This document shows, one piece after another, positions 39,251-49,071 of a stretch of DNA of 64,000 nt (the stretch's first letter is position 1; every line of letters starts with the position of its first letter). A model generated the notes under the pieces. The model had not been told where the DNA came from, did no database searches, and was given only the letters and a program-made list of their open reading frames with translations. The stretch is from Helcococcus sueciensis DSM 17243 (GTDB lineage: Bacteria; Bacillota; Clostridia; Tissierellales; Peptoniphilaceae): positions 1 through 64,000 of the forward strand of contig NZ_AUHK01000004.1 of NCBI RefSeq assembly GCF_000423145.1. Direction: 5' to 3'. Made by a program: the position numbers and the translations under genes.

Positions 39251-42200
39251 CTAAACTCTCTTTAAAACAAATTTTACTTTTCTATCATTCAATTCTTGTT
39301 CATCAACATCTAATTTTTCTCTAATAAGTTTTGTAGCAAGTGTTTCTTCCATAATTTCATCTTTGAAGTTCTCAAATGATTTGAATGTTTCATCATCAGT
39401 ATCTACTGAGATTTCTATTTCATCTGTTACTTCATACCCATTTTGTTTTCTTTGTTGTTGAACTTTTGATACTAATTCTCTCATATATCCTTCGTCACGA
39501 AGCTCTGGTGTTAATTCCGTATCAAGAATTACAAAGATATTTTTATCCATGGTTATATCAAAACCTTCTTTACTTGATATACGAACTTCGATGTATTCTT
39601 TCTTGATTTCTACATCTTCACCATTTAATTTCATAACTACTGGACTTTCTTCTAATCTATCCAATAAATCTTTAGAATCTAATGATTTTAGCTCTTTTGC
39701 TAAAGCTCCAACATTTTTCCCTAAAATTGACCCAGCTACTTTGAAATTTGGTTTTAATTCAAAGTTCATATATTTTGATAAATCATCACTAAATACAACT
39801 TCTTTAACGTTTAACTCATCTTTTATTAATGATAATACATCTTGTAATAAAGTTTCATGTGATTTATCTAGAAGTATTTCTGATAATGGTTGTCTTACTT
39901 TTATACCTGCATCTTCTCTTGATGATCTCCCAAGAGTAACAATCTTTCTAACTAAGTCCATTTTTTCTTCTAATTTTTCGTCTATTAAAGACTCATCAAG
40001 TTCTGGAAGTATTTCTAAATGAACAGATTCTCCATCTGTTAGATTGTGATACATTTCTTCTGTTGTAAATGGTATAATTGGCGCTAAAAGTTTTGTAACC
40101 CCCAGTAATACTTCATAAGTTGTATTATATACTGATTTTTTATCTTCATTTATTTCGGATTGCCAAAATCTTCTTCTATTTCTTCTTATATACCAGTTTG
40201 AAAAATCTTCTACTAGGAATTCAGAAATTGCTCTTGCAACATTTGTATATTCAAACATTGCCATTTCTTTGTTGTAGTAGTCAATCAATGAATTGTATTT
40301 TGAAATTAACCATCTATCAATTTCTTGTCTATCTTCATAGTCAACAAAGAATGATGTAGGATCTATACCGTCTGTTTCAGCATATAGCTGGAAGAATGAA
40401 TAGATATTTCTATAAGTTCTAAATAGTTTTGCTTCAACTTCTCTAACACCATCTTCATCGAATTTTGTTGGTATCCATGCTGGAGAAACATATATTGAAT
40501 AGAATCTTACAGCATCTGCTCCGTATTTATCAAACATTTCAAATGGATCTAATGTATTTCCTTTTGATTTAGACATTTTTTTGCCTTCTTTATCTAAAAC
40601 AAGATCATTTGAAAGTACATTTTTGTATGGAGCAACACCTTTATACATTGTAGATATAGCCATCAAAGTGTAGAACCATCCTCTTGTTTGATCTATACCT
40701 TCAGAAATAAAATCTGCTGGGAATAGATTTTTGAATTTTTCTTGATTTTCAAATGGATAGTGGTTTTGTGCAAATGGCATAGCACCAGAATCAAACCAAA
40801 CGTCCATTACATCTGGAACTCTGGTATAAATTGATCCATCTTCCCCTCTAAGATGAATATTATCCACAAATGGTCTGTGTAAATCTAAAGTTTCGATATC
40901 GATATCTTCTACAGCCTTTTCTTTAAGCTCTTGTCTTGAACCTACTGTCATAAAATCACCTTTATCATTTACCCAAACAGGTAGTGGTGTTCCCCAGTAT
41001 CTTGAACGTGATATCGCCCAGTCTTTTATGTTTTCTAACCAGTTTCCAAATCTCTTTTCACCTGTATAAGAAGGATACCAATTCACAGTATTATTATTTG
41101 CAATCATTTGATCTTTTACTTTAGTTGTAGCTAAATACCATGATGGTTTTGAATAATAAATTAATGGAGTACCACATCTCCAACAATGTGGATAATTATG
41201 TTCCATTTTTTGTTTACTATATACTTTTCCTTGTTCACCCAAATATATAATAATATCAAGGTCAGCATCCATTACTGCTCTTCCTTCCCAAGGTGTTGTT
41301 GTGAATTTACCTTCGTCATTTACTGGGTTTACAAGTGGTAAATTATATTTTAACCCTACTTGATAGTCATCTTCACCAAATGCTGGTGCTGAGTGAACTA
41401 TACCTGTACCATCATCAATAGATACATAATCTGCAAGAGTTACAAAGAAGGCTTTTTTATTTACTTCAACAAATGGTAATAATTGCTCATATTCAAGATA
41501 TTCTAAATCTCTACCTTTCATTTCTTCTACAATTGTAAAATCATCGCCTAAAACTTTGTTTGCTAAAGATTTTGCAAGATAATAATATTCTTCATTTTGT
41601 TTTACTTTTACATAATCAATATCTGGACCAACTGTAAGCGCTACGTTTGAAGGTAAAGTCCATGGAGTTGTTGTCCATGCTAAGAAATATTCATTATCGA
41701 CATCTTTTCTCTTAAATTTCACAGTAGCTGTTTGTGATTTTATCATTTTATATCCAAGAGCTACTTCATGGGAAGCAAGTCCTGTACCACATCTTGGACA
41801 ATATGGTAAAATCTTCGCTCCTTCATATAAAAGACCTTTTTTATTGAAATCATCAAGAAGATGCCACACAGTTTCAATATAATCATTATCAAGTGTTATA
41901 TATGGATTATCCATATCAGCTAAAAACGCCATTCTATCTGACATATCCTTCCACATATCACTATATGTAAATACTGACTCTCTACACACTTTGTTAAACT
42001 TTTCTATACCATATTCTTCAATTTCTTTTTTGCTGTTTAATTTCAATTTCTTTTCAGCTTCAATTTCTACAGGAAGTCCATGTGTATCCCAACCAGCTTT
42101 TCTTTCTACATAATACCCTTGCATAGTTTTGTGTCTAACTGTCATATCTTTTAAAGTACGAGAAATTACATGGTGAATACCTGGTTTACCATTTGCTGTA

Positions 42201-42343
42201 GGTGGCCCATCAAAGAATACGTATCTTTCTCCATTTTTTCGTGTGTCTGTAGATAGTTTTAAAAGATTTATCTCTTTCCAATATTCGGAAATAGATTGTT
42301 CTCTCTCTTTAACCGACTTATCGTTTAATGCCTTAAATTTCAT
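39251..42343 (-). CDS. ileS: Isoleucyl-tRNA synthetase
   Basis: Class I synthetase charging tRNA-Ile, 1030 residues. The HIGH-equivalent segment reads TANGKPGIHHVISR, a variant known in long (type 2-like) bacterial IleRS. The editing domain (about 200-400) contains the WTTTPWTLPSN block. The KMSKS loop is GKKMSKSKGN, preceded by WFDSGAMPFAQ and DQTRGWFYTL. Zn-type cysteine pairs (CPRCG, CWRCG) are present. The tRNA anticodon-binding domain and a C-terminal extension follow. ATG follows TTGGAGG. It is controlled by the T-box leader at 42408-42640. Confidence 0.96.
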   Translation of the reverse strand: MKFKALNDKSVKEREQSISEYWKEINLLKLSTDTRKNGERYVFFDGPPTANGKPGIHHVISRTLKDMTVRHKTMQGYYVERKAGWDTHGLPVEIEAEKKLKLNSKKEIEEYGIEKFNKVCRESVFTYSDMWKDMSDRMAFLADMDNPYITLDNDYIETVWHLLDDFNKKGLLYEGAKILPYCPRCGTGLASHEVALGYKMIKSQTATVKFKRKDVDNEYFLAWTTTPWTLPSNVALTVGPDIDYVKVKQNEEYYYLAKSLANKVLGDDFTIVEEMKGRDLEYLEYEQLLPFVEVNKKAFFVTLADYVSIDDGTGIVHSAPAFGEDDYQVGLKYNLPLVNPVNDEGKFTTTPWEGRAVMDADLDIIIYLGEQGKVYSKQKMEHNYPHCWRCGTPLIYYSKPSWYLATTKVKDQMIANNNTVNWYPSYTGEKRFGNWLENIKDWAISRSRYWGTPLPVWVNDKGDFMTVGSRQELKEKAVEDIDIETLDLHRPFVDNIHLRGEDGSIYTRVPDVMDVWFDSGAMPFAQNHYPFENQEKFKNLFPADFISEGIDQTRGWFYTLMAISTMYKGVAPYKNVLSNDLVLDKEGKKMSKSKGNTLDPFEMFDKYGADAVRFYSIYVSPAWIPTKFDEDGVREVEAKLFRTYRNIYSFFQLYAETDGIDPTSFFVDYEDRQEIDRWLISKYNSLIDYYNKEMAMFEYTNVARAISEFLVEDFSNWYIRRNRRRFWQSEINEDKKSVYNTTYEVLLGVTKLLAPIIPFTTEEMYHNLTDGESVHLEILPELDESLIDEKLEEKMDLVRKIVTLGRSSREDAGIKVRQPLSEILLDKSHETLLQDVLSLIKDELNVKEVVFSDDLSKYMNFELKPNFKVAGSILGKNVGALAKELKSLDSKDLLDRLEESPVVMKLNGEDVEIKKEYIEVRISSKEGFDITMDKNIFVILDTELTPELRDEGYMRELVSKVQQQRKQNGYEVTDEIEISVDTDDETFKSFENFKDEIMEETLATKLIREKLDVDEQELNDRKVKFVLKRV

Positions 42344-42407
42344 AATTCCTCCAATATGTTTTTTCCCATTTGAATGTGACCCATGTATTTAATTCAAAAT
42401 GAATATT

Positions 42408-42640
42408 AAAAAACCCTATATATACAAAAGTATATATAGGGACGTCAATAACGTGGTACCACCCAAATTCATCAAAATTTGATCTCATAAATGCTTAACG
42501 CGCATACACGTATTTTCCTACTATATTCAGAAAATCTTCTCATAAGTGATCTTCACACATATTTCACGAGCTTTTTTCACCAACCAAAGCCTCTCTGTCG
42601 ATTCATATATGCTACTGTCTTAATCATCGAATTTCACAAT
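42408..42640 (-). promoter_or_regulatory. T-box leader controlling ileS
   Basis: On the minus strand the leader contains stem I elements, an ATC isoleucine triplet in a likely specifier loop (42548-42550), and the invariant T-box bulge as TGGGTGGTACCACG (42452-42465). A 12-bp terminator stem CCCTATATATAC/GTATATATAGGG (42414-42425 and 42430-42441) with a T run follows. Uncharged tRNA-Ile would favour the antiterminator and ileS expression. Stem I boundaries are approximate. Confidence 0.9.
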
Positions 42641-42647
42641 TAAAATA

Positions 42648-42676
42648 ATTATATATTAATTATTAAAAATTTTCAA
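42648..42676 (-). promoter_or_regulatory. Promoter of the T-box/ileS transcript
   Basis: Minus-strand -35 TTGAAA (42671-42676), 17-base spacer, perfect -10 TATAAT (42648-42653). It lies just upstream of the T-box leader. Confidence 0.8.
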
Positions 42677-42694
42677 TATTTTATAAATAATCAT

Positions 42695-43423
42695 TTATTT
42701 TATTTTTAAAAATTCTCTAGTTCTATTATGTTCTGGATTTGTAAATATCTTTTCTGGTGACGCATCTTCGAGTATTATTCCATTATTCATAAATATTACT
42801 CTATCAGATACTTGTCTTGCAAAATCCATTTCATGAGTTACAACAATCATAGTAAATCCTAACTCTGCCAAATGTTTCATAGTTGATAATACTTCAGAAA
42901 CCATTTCTGGATCAAGCGCAGATGTCGGCTCATCAAATAGCATCACTTTTGGCTCCATTGCTAAAGCTCTGGCAATAGCTACTCTTTGCTTTTGCCCACC
43001 AGATAGTTGAGATGGCATTGCATTTTGATATTCATCCATTCCTACTAATTTTAAATAGTGAAGAGCTTTTTGTACAGATAAATCTTTAGATCTATTCAAA
43101 ACTTTTTCTTGAGCTATTGTTGCATTTTTTAGTGCCGTCATATTGTTGAAAAGATTGAATTGTTGAAATACCATTCCTAAATCTTTTCTATATTTATTAT
43201 GATCAATATTTGTGTCTAAAACATTTTTGCCTTCAAATATTATTTCACCAGAATCTGGTTCCTCTAAGAGATTAATACATCTTAAAAGTGTTGATTTTCC
43301 AGATCCTGAAGAACCGATTATTGTAATTACCTCTCCCTCATTAACAGAAAAATCTACCCCCTTTAAAACTTCGTTATTTCCAAATGATTTTTTTAAATTT
43401 TTAATTTCTAATAAAACTCCCAT
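42695..43423 (-). CDS. Polar amino acid ABC transporter ATP-binding protein
   Basis: A 242-residue GlnQ-type ATPase. Walker A is GSSGSGKST (about 38), the Q-loop is MVFQQFNLF, the signature is [15 protein letters not shown] (about 137), Walker B is [13 protein letters not shown] and the H-loop is VVTHEMDFA. It powers import by the fused receptor/permease encoded eight bases upstream. The specific amino acid is unknown. ATG follows TAGGAG. The downstream end lies close to the ileS promoter. Confidence 0.95.
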   Translation of the reverse strand: MGVLLEIKNLKKSFGNNEVLKGVDFSVNEGEVITIIGSSGSGKSTLLRCINLLEEPDSGEIIFEGKNVLDTNIDHNKYRKDLGMVFQQFNLFNNMTALKNATIAQEKVLNRSKDLSVQKALHYLKLVGMDEYQNAMPSQLSGGQKQRVAIARALAMEPKVMLFDEPTSALDPEMVSEVLSTMKHLAELGFTMIVVTHEMDFARQVSDRVIFMNNGIILEDASPEKIFTNPEHNRTREFLKIK

Positions 43424-43431
43424 AGTTGCTC

Positions 43432-44979
43432 CTAACTATTTAACGAATGATTAATAATCACTTTTTCATAAGAACCACTTCCATTTAATTTCTTTTCTAA
43501 TAATCGTAATAGTCCTGTTATACTTAATGTCAGTGTTAAATAAATTACAGATGTAATGAAATATGTTTCAAAAAATCTAAAGTTCGCACCTGCAATAGAT
43601 CTCGTTGTGAAGAATAATTCATTCACTGAAATAACATTCAGTACTGATGTGTCTTTTATATTTACTATAAATTCATTACCTATATTAGGAATGATATTTT
43701 TAAATACTTGTGGCAATATTACAAATCTCATCATTTGAATATGGCTCATACCTAAAGCTTTTGCTGCTTCTTCTTGACCAGTATCAATAGAGTTTATACC
43801 TGCTCTAACAATTTCTGCCATATATGCACCAGTATTTATAGATACTATTATAAACGCTGCTGTCATTGGTGCCATATCTATATCGAAGAATAGTTGAAGT
43901 CCATAATAGAATAGTACAGCCTGTACCATCATTGGTGTTCCTCTTATAACTTGAACATAAACATTTGATAAAATTTTTAAAAGAGATAGTAATAGATTCA
44001 TAAAAGCATTTTTTACTTTTTGAGCAGATTTAATCATACCAATTATAAATCCAATTAAAAGCCCTACTATTGTACCTATAAGTGAAATAATTATAGTATA
44101 CAATGTACCTCTTAAGAACATTGGAGCATTATTTGTAAAAATATCCCAAACAGTGGTGTTTTTTATACCTAATTGAATTTCTATTACATTATTCATCATT
44201 TCTTTTTGTTGTTCAACACTTATATTTGAAAGTATGGCATTTATTGGTTCTAATAAATCTGAACCTTTATTTAATCCAATAGCTATCTGTGTGTCTTCCG
44301 GATTTGTTTTAAATCCATCTTCAAGTTCAATCATTTTGAATATATCATTTGCCATTTCTGCTGAAATAGCTTCTGGTTTTTCTGCTACATATGCATCTAC
44401 TTTACCTGTTTGCAATGCAACTCTTATTGTTGGAAAATCAGGCATTGGTGTCACATGATTTACTTCTGGAATTTGTTCAACTAGAGGAACATATATGGTA
44501 TTTAATTGAGCTACAACCCTAGCTCCAGTAAAATCAGAAAGTGTCTTTGCATCTTTATATTTAGAATCACTTCTTGTTACTAAAACAATATCCGTTTCGT
44601 AATAATTTATAGTAAAGTCTAAAACTTTTTTTCTGTCAGGAGTTGGTGACATACCTGCAATAATTGCATCAATTTTACCTGATTGAACAGCTGGTAATAA
44701 ACCATCCCATTCTATCTTGACAATTTCTAAATCCATCCCCAACTCATCAGCAATTTTCTTTGCTATTTGAACATCATAACCATTTGCATATTCTTGTGTA
44801 CCTACTACTGGAACTGCACCATTTGAATTGTTTGTCTGCGACCAGTTGAATGGTGCATTCGCAACTTCCATCCCAACTCTTAATACTTTTCTATTATTAC
44901 TCGCTTTTGACTCCTCAATAGGAATTAATGAAATGATAAGTATTAACGCTAGTAATAGAATACTAACTCTTTTTTTCAT
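43432..44979 (-). CDS. Fused amino acid-binding protein/permease
   Basis: A 515-residue two-domain ABC importer subunit, as in lactic-acid-bacterial GlnPH. There is a signal-like N-terminal hydrophobic segment (about 5-25). An SBP_bac_3 receptor domain (about 33-270) contains [29 protein letters not shown] and the [12 protein letters not shown] block. A permease domain (about 285-505) has five or so helices, [17 protein letters not shown] and the [20 protein letters not shown] coupling loop (EAA motif). It works with the ATPase downstream. The linked receptor is membrane-tethered, so no lipobox is needed. ATG follows GAGGAG. Confidence 0.94.
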   Translation of the reverse strand: MKKRVSILLLALILIISLIPIEESKASNNRKVLRVGMEVANAPFNWSQTNNSNGAVPVVGTQEYANGYDVQIAKKIADELGMDLEIVKIEWDGLLPAVQSGKIDAIIAGMSPTPDRKKVLDFTINYYETDIVLVTRSDSKYKDAKTLSDFTGARVVAQLNTIYVPLVEQIPEVNHVTPMPDFPTIRVALQTGKVDAYVAEKPEAISAEMANDIFKMIELEDGFKTNPEDTQIAIGLNKGSDLLEPINAILSNISVEQQKEMMNNVIEIQLGIKNTTVWDIFTNNAPMFLRGTLYTIIISLIGTIVGLLIGFIIGMIKSAQKVKNAFMNLLLSLLKILSNVYVQVIRGTPMMVQAVLFYYGLQLFFDIDMAPMTAAFIIVSINTGAYMAEIVRAGINSIDTGQEEAAKALGMSHIQMMRFVILPQVFKNIIPNIGNEFIVNIKDTSVLNVISVNELFFTTRSIAGANFRFFETYFITSVIYLTLTLSITGLLRLLEKKLNGSGSYEKVIINHSLNS

Positions 44980-45000
44980 AATTTCTCCTCTTATAATCTA

Positions 45001-45987
45001 TTAGTTTGCATTTATAATTATGTTTCTTATTTCTTCTAAAACAAATCTATCAGAGTATTGTGCATATATTAGATAAATATATGGTTTTTCTTTCAGAACA
45101 TATCCACTTTCAATGCTATATTCATATATTACAGCACCTTCCATACCTATAAATTCTTTTTCTCTTACATTATTTAGATCTGATCTTATTTTAGTTGCAT
45201 CTTTCATATAAGAAAGTGTATCTTTATACTTGTACTCATCTTTTTCCTTAGTTATTAATAATTGAAGCATTTTTGATATATCTTTAATATTCATGGTATT
45301 TTCATCATCGATATTTATAGAAAATCTTCCATTCGCATATGTTTTCCACTCCATATTAACTATATTTTTAACCTCTTGGGTCAGAGCCAATACACCTTCT
45401 TCTTCAGGTTTAATTATCATTTCTTTTACCAATAAGCTTAGAGGTTTATCTTCTACTTTTTCTTCATAGAATTCACTCAAATCCACTGATTTATTTAAAT
45501 CGATTTTACCTTGTTCTTTCAAATCTTCTAAAATCATAGAGATAATATAAATATTATAATTTCTCATCGGAATTCTCATATTTTCATCTTTAATATATAT
45601 ATCATCTTTTGATGCATATACTACATTTACTTTATCTTTTATGATTTTATTTGAATCTATAAATTCTTCTATATTTTTCTTTATTACTTGAGATGGCATT
45701 AATTTGTTATCAATAATATTTTGAATACTTTTATTTGTATTTTCAACGCTATCTTCTATAGAAGTTTCAACTATATTTTCATTTTTTGTTTCTTGTATTT
45801 TTTTATCTTTTGAATAATTTCTATTTGCAGATATAGATTTTATTAAATTAATAGAAATATAGATAAGTACTATTGAAATAATAGTCGCAAATAAAATAAT
45901 TATTTTTGTATTTAATTGTAATTCGTTTCGCTTTCTTCTAGCTCTTCTTCTTTTTCGTGAACGTCTTCTTCTATTGTCTCTATCCAT
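45001..45987 (-). CDS. Membrane-anchored degenerate beta-lactamase-like protein
   Basis: A 328-residue protein. The first 22 residues are about half arginine/lysine, followed by one transmembrane helix (about 28-49) and a low-complexity linker (50-95). The extracytoplasmic part (about 100-325) resembles the class A beta-lactamase fold: a VNVVYASKDDIYIKDENMRIP strand pair (given here in part), a YIISMILEDLKEQGKIDLNKSV helix and a late GMEGAVIYEYSIESGYV strand region. The SxxK position reads PMRNYN, with no catalytic serine or lysine, so it is probably inactive. It is first in the operon with the amino-acid ABC transporter (21 bases upstream of it). The fold call is by eye and tentative. Confidence 0.55.
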   Translation of the reverse strand: MDRDNRRRRSRKRRRARRKRNELQLNTKIIILFATIISIVLIYISINLIKSISANRNYSKDKKIQETKNENIVETSIEDSVENTNKSIQNIIDNKLMPSQVIKKNIEEFIDSNKIIKDKVNVVYASKDDIYIKDENMRIPMRNYNIYIISMILEDLKEQGKIDLNKSVDLSEFYEEKVEDKPLSLLVKEMIIKPEEEGVLALTQEVKNIVNMEWKTYANGRFSINIDDENTMNIKDISKMLQLLITKEKDEYKYKDTLSYMKDATKIRSDLNNVREKEFIGMEGAVIYEYSIESGYVLKEKPYIYLIYAQYSDRFVLEEIRNIIINAN

Positions 45988-46109
45988 TTTTACCTCTCAT
46001 ATATTATAGCATATGTGTAGATGATTTGATTAATACGGAATTGTTTTCTATAATTAAAAATATATAGCTAAAATTTAGTTATTACTAATATTTTAAATAA
46101 GGAAAAGTA

Positions 46110-47009
46110 ATGAGAAAAATTGAAAATTTTATTAGATATTTCATAATTAAAATGACAAAAAGTGAATCTGATGTAGCTTCAGCTTATTTAGCATTCTATA
46201 TTATTTTAGCTTTTATTCCACTTGTGTCATTTTTGTCAAATATGATTGTATTTGTTGTACCAAATTTTGTAGAATTCGTTTATGAAATCACTGAAAACTT
46301 ACCTAAAGATGTCCAAAACATTTTGAATCCACTTTTTGATAGTTTATTTGGAGGAAGTTCTTCTTCATTATCAATAGTGTCCATTATATCTGCATTGTGG
46401 TTAGGATCTAGAGGTTTTCAAGGATTAATTACCGCTTTGAATAAAATATTTGATGTAAATTCAAATTCAAAAATACCTTTTTACACAAAGATATTTTCAG
46501 TAATCTATACTATAGCATTTATGATTGTCTTAGCTTCAATACTACTATTCAATGTGTTTAACGAAAAAATTCTACTAATCATTAAATCTATAGCTGAACG
46601 TTTTGATTTAATTGATGGATTTGGAGATTTCTTAGTAAATGGAATAACAACAATTTTACCTTTAATATTTACTATTTTAGTTCTTGCTTTCTTTTATAGA
46701 TTTGCTCCTAGCTTTGAAATATATAAAGCTCCTGAATTTAAATCAATTATTCTAGGATCAATAGTAGGAACTTTAGGTGTAGCATTTATGACTTTCTTTT
46801 ATAGATATACAAATGATGTACTGACAAAGAAACCATCTGTTTATGGATCACTTGGTAGTATATTGGTAACTTTAGTTTGGCTTTTAGCAATTTGTAATAT
46901 GATAATTATAGGGGCAGTATTTATAAAAACTTTTGAAGATGTTGTTATAAACAAAAAAACAATTAAAGATTTAGATCCTGATGCTAAGTATTTTACTAAG
47001 ATTAAATAA
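46110..47009 (+). CDS. YihY/virulence factor BrkB family protein
   Basis: A 299-residue polytopic membrane protein with six predicted helices. Family blocks are the N-terminal SDVASAYLAFYIILAFIPL, the SALWLGSRGFQGLITALNKIF segment, and the C-terminal YGSLGSILVTLVWLLAICNM. YihY proteins are of uncertain function; an RNase BN assignment was withdrawn for E. coli and BrkB has been linked to serum resistance. ATG follows AAGGAAAA. It is divergent from the beta-lactamase-like gene. There is no terminator before the repeat arrays. Confidence 0.88.
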   Translation: MRKIENFIRYFIIKMTKSESDVASAYLAFYIILAFIPLVSFLSNMIVFVVPNFVEFVYEITENLPKDVQNILNPLFDSLFGGSSSSLSIVSIISALWLGSRGFQGLITALNKIFDVNSNSKIPFYTKIFSVIYTIAFMIVLASILLFNVFNEKILLIIKSIAERFDLIDGFGDFLVNGITTILPLIFTILVLAFFYRFAPSFEIYKAPEFKSIILGSIVGTLGVAFMTFFYRYTNDVLTKKPSVYGSLGSILVTLVWLLAICNMIIIGAVFIKTFEDVVINKKTIKDLDPDAKYFTKIK

Positions 47010-47033
47010 TGTATGGTGGATTTGTTATTTATT

Positions 47034-47272
47034 GTATGGGACTTTTGCTGCGGAATCTGCAAAGATTGGTTTGAGATTTATTGTATGGGACTTTTGCTGC
47101 GGAATCTGCAAAGATTGGTTTGAGATTTATTTAGTATGGGACTTTTTCGAGAAATCTGCAAAGATTGGTTTGAGATTTATTTAGTATGGCACTTTTTCGA
47201 GGAATCTGCAAAGATTGGTTTGAGATTTATTTAGTATGGCACTTTTTCGAGAAATCTGCAAAGATTGGTTTG
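47034..47272. repeat. Tandem array A: five ~50-bp units
   Basis: Five consecutive units begin GTATGG at 47034, 47083, 47134, 47184 and 47234, a period of 49-51 bases. The core AATCTGCAAAGATTGGTTTG is identical in all five and contains an AATCT/AGATT stem around a GCAA (GNRA) loop. Units 1-2 carry GCTGCGG where units 3-5 carry TCGAG(A/G)A. There are no unique spacers and the period is not a multiple of three, so it is neither CRISPR nor coding. Confidence 0.85.
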
Positions 47273-47280
47273 TTGTGTTC

Positions 47281-47670
47281 ATTTGTTACTGAGAAAAATA
47301 TACCACTTAGATAACATTTCTGAAAAATGAAAATTTTATCTCAAAAAACCGAAAGAAAACTGCTATTTTTCTGAGAATTAGAAAATAATATTTAAAAAAC
47401 CGAAAAATCTTCATCAAACGTTACGTAAATGTAATATTTTAGTGGTGATGTCGTTAAATATCGAGTTAATATTGAATATTTTCTGCAGAATTGAAAAAAT
47501 TTTTCTAAAAATCGAAAAATAGCTGAATTTGTTCTGAGAATTGAAAATATTTTTCTAAAAATCGGAAAACAGCTGAATTTGTTCTGAGAATTGAAATAAA
47601 TCTGTGAAAAACCGGAAAACAGCTGAATTTGTTCTGAGAATTGAAATAAATCTGTGAAAAACCGAAATGA
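47281..47670. repeat. Tandem array B: degenerate 50-bp units
   Basis: A second array directly follows array A. The clearest units begin CTGAGAATTGAAA at 47534, 47584 and 47634, exactly 50 bases apart; a variant unit starts at 47483 and weaker copies at 47289, 47320 and 47371. Each unit runs on to an AAAA(A/C)CGAAAA box and then AGCTGAATTTGTT. Sequence is unrelated to array A, but the period is the same. Confidence 0.8.
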
Positions 47671-47725
47671 TATTTCTTTAAATATACCATTTGAAAAAGA
47701 TACAATTTAAATTCTTTAAAAATTA

Positions 47726-47773
47726 AAAATGGTAGCGTTTCAGAATCTATTCATTCTGATTTACTACCATTTT
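47726..47773 (-). terminator. Terminator of ABC exporter operon
   Basis: Outer stem AAAATGGTAG/CTACCATTTT and inner stem CAGAAT/ATTCTG separated by an internal loop. It lies 25 bases after the permease stop on the minus strand. Confidence 0.8.
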
Positions 47774-47798
47774 CTAGTATTTAATTATTAAATCTATA

Positions 47799-49070
47799 CT
47801 ATTCTTTATCACTCTTCAAAGCTTTAAATATATTCATTTTATTTCCGTAATTAAGAGTTCCTGCCCTATAAATTTTAGTTGCTAATATGCTTAGAAGTAT
47901 TACAGAAATTAATAATATTCCTATACTTATTAATAATTGTAATCCTGTTACATCAGCCATTTCATATCGTACAAACATCGCAAGTGGTGATGTGAATGGT
48001 ACATATGATATTATTTTCATAAGTTGAGGATTAGGAGCTGACAAACTCATCATTGGTAGCATAAACGCAACAATTATTGGAATTGTAACCGGTGTTAGAG
48101 CTTGATTCAATTCATCTAATTTTGATACAAGTGATCCAATCGCAGCATAAAGTAAATAATATAATGTAACCCCTAATAATAGGAATATTGTAAATACTGC
48201 TAAATCCATAAAACCAATATTAAAGTTCATAGATTTTAAGAAATTTAGTAAATTAGGATTTTTCATTAATGTTATGCTAAATCCTATTAATCCAGATACT
48301 ACTATAGCTAAAAAAGTTATTAAACTAGTTACAACTCCCGCTAAAACTTTACCCCATATTAATGACTTTGGTTTAACTGCTGTAATTAGAAGTTCCATAG
48401 TTCTATTATCTTTTTCTCTTGCAACAGATGTTGCAATTAATTGACCTTGTATCAATATCATGAAATACATAAACATAATAGATGCATATGACAGTATATA
48501 TGATGCTATATTACTTTTCCCTAAGGATTCATAATTAATATTTGGAGTAAAACTATCTATTTTTTCTAAGTCCTCTCTTGAAATATTATAATCTTTCAAC
48601 TCAATATTATATTTATAGTTATTCTTCATTAGAGTATCAAAATCAGAATTTACATCTCCAAGTGCATTTGAATTTTTATTATAAACTGTAGCTTCTATAT
48701 CATTTTTTATAACCGCACCTTCATCTATTTTCTCAGATTCTACAGCTTCTTTTAACTCATCAAGGTTTTTATATTCTATTACTTGATATCCTTTTTCTAA
48801 CTCTGGTATAAGAGTATCGCTTATTTCTCCATCAATAACTACACCTAATTTATTTAAAGGAATAGTTTCTCCTTCTGAAGATTCTTTATCTATTTCACTT
48901 TCTTCAACATATGAATTATTAGAATCATCACCTTTAAAAGTGTCTATTATTGCAGGTAAAGCAGTTAATAGTAAAACTATTAATGAAATTATAATCATCG
49001 TAATATAGAACGATTTTTCTTTAAGTTTTTGGATAAGTTCAAATCTAAATACTTTTAATATTTCTCTCAT
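47799..49070 (-). CDS. ABC-2 type exporter permease (NatB-like)
   Basis: Membrane subunit of an export ABC transporter, about 423 residues. One N-terminal helix (about 20-40) is followed by a large extracytoplasmic domain (about 45-190, acidic, with SESEIDKESSEGE-like content) and five to six C-terminal helices (about 195-405). This is the ABC2_membrane_3/NatB layout; the Na+-exporter NatAB is one precedent, but the substrate here is unknown. I chose the ATG at 49070 (MREILKVFRFEL) because a perfect AAGGAGG sits inside the ATPase gene end just before it. A 22-residue upstream extension is in frame but not supported. Confidence 0.85.
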   Translation of the reverse strand: MREILKVFRFELIQKLKEKSFYITMIIISLIVLLLTALPAIIDTFKGDDSNNSYVEESEIDKESSEGETIPLNKLGVVIDGEISDTLIPELEKGYQVIEYKNLDELKEAVESEKIDEGAVIKNDIEATVYNKNSNALGDVNSDFDTLMKNNYKYNIELKDYNISREDLEKIDSFTPNINYESLGKSNIASYILSYASIMFMYFMILIQGQLIATSVAREKDNRTMELLITAVKPKSLIWGKVLAGVVTSLITFLAIVVSGLIGFSITLMKNPNLLNFLKSMNFNIGFMDLAVFTIFLLLGVTLYYLLYAAIGSLVSKLDELNQALTPVTIPIIVAFMLPMMSLSAPNPQLMKIISYVPFTSPLAMFVRYEMADVTGLQLLISIGILLISVILLSILATKIYRAGTLNYGNKMNIFKALKSDKE

Positions 49071-49071
49071 A

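Noticed and set aside
39251-42343. ileS with a damaged HIGH motif
   Set aside because: The GIHH variant is known in long IleRS enzymes, and KMSKS, editing and zinc motifs are intact, so I read it as a normal gene.
46981-47184. Open frame of 67 codons running into array A (plus strand)
   Set aside because: It has no ribosome site and starts inside yihY; the 50-bp period is not a multiple of three, so it is a by-product of the repeats.
47034-47670. CRISPR array
   Set aside because: The 50-bp units are repeats throughout their length, with no unique spacers and no cas genes nearby.
47505-47705. Open frame of 66 codons across array B (minus strand)
   Set aside because: Same reason: repetitive low-complexity translation with no ribosome site, promoter or family match.
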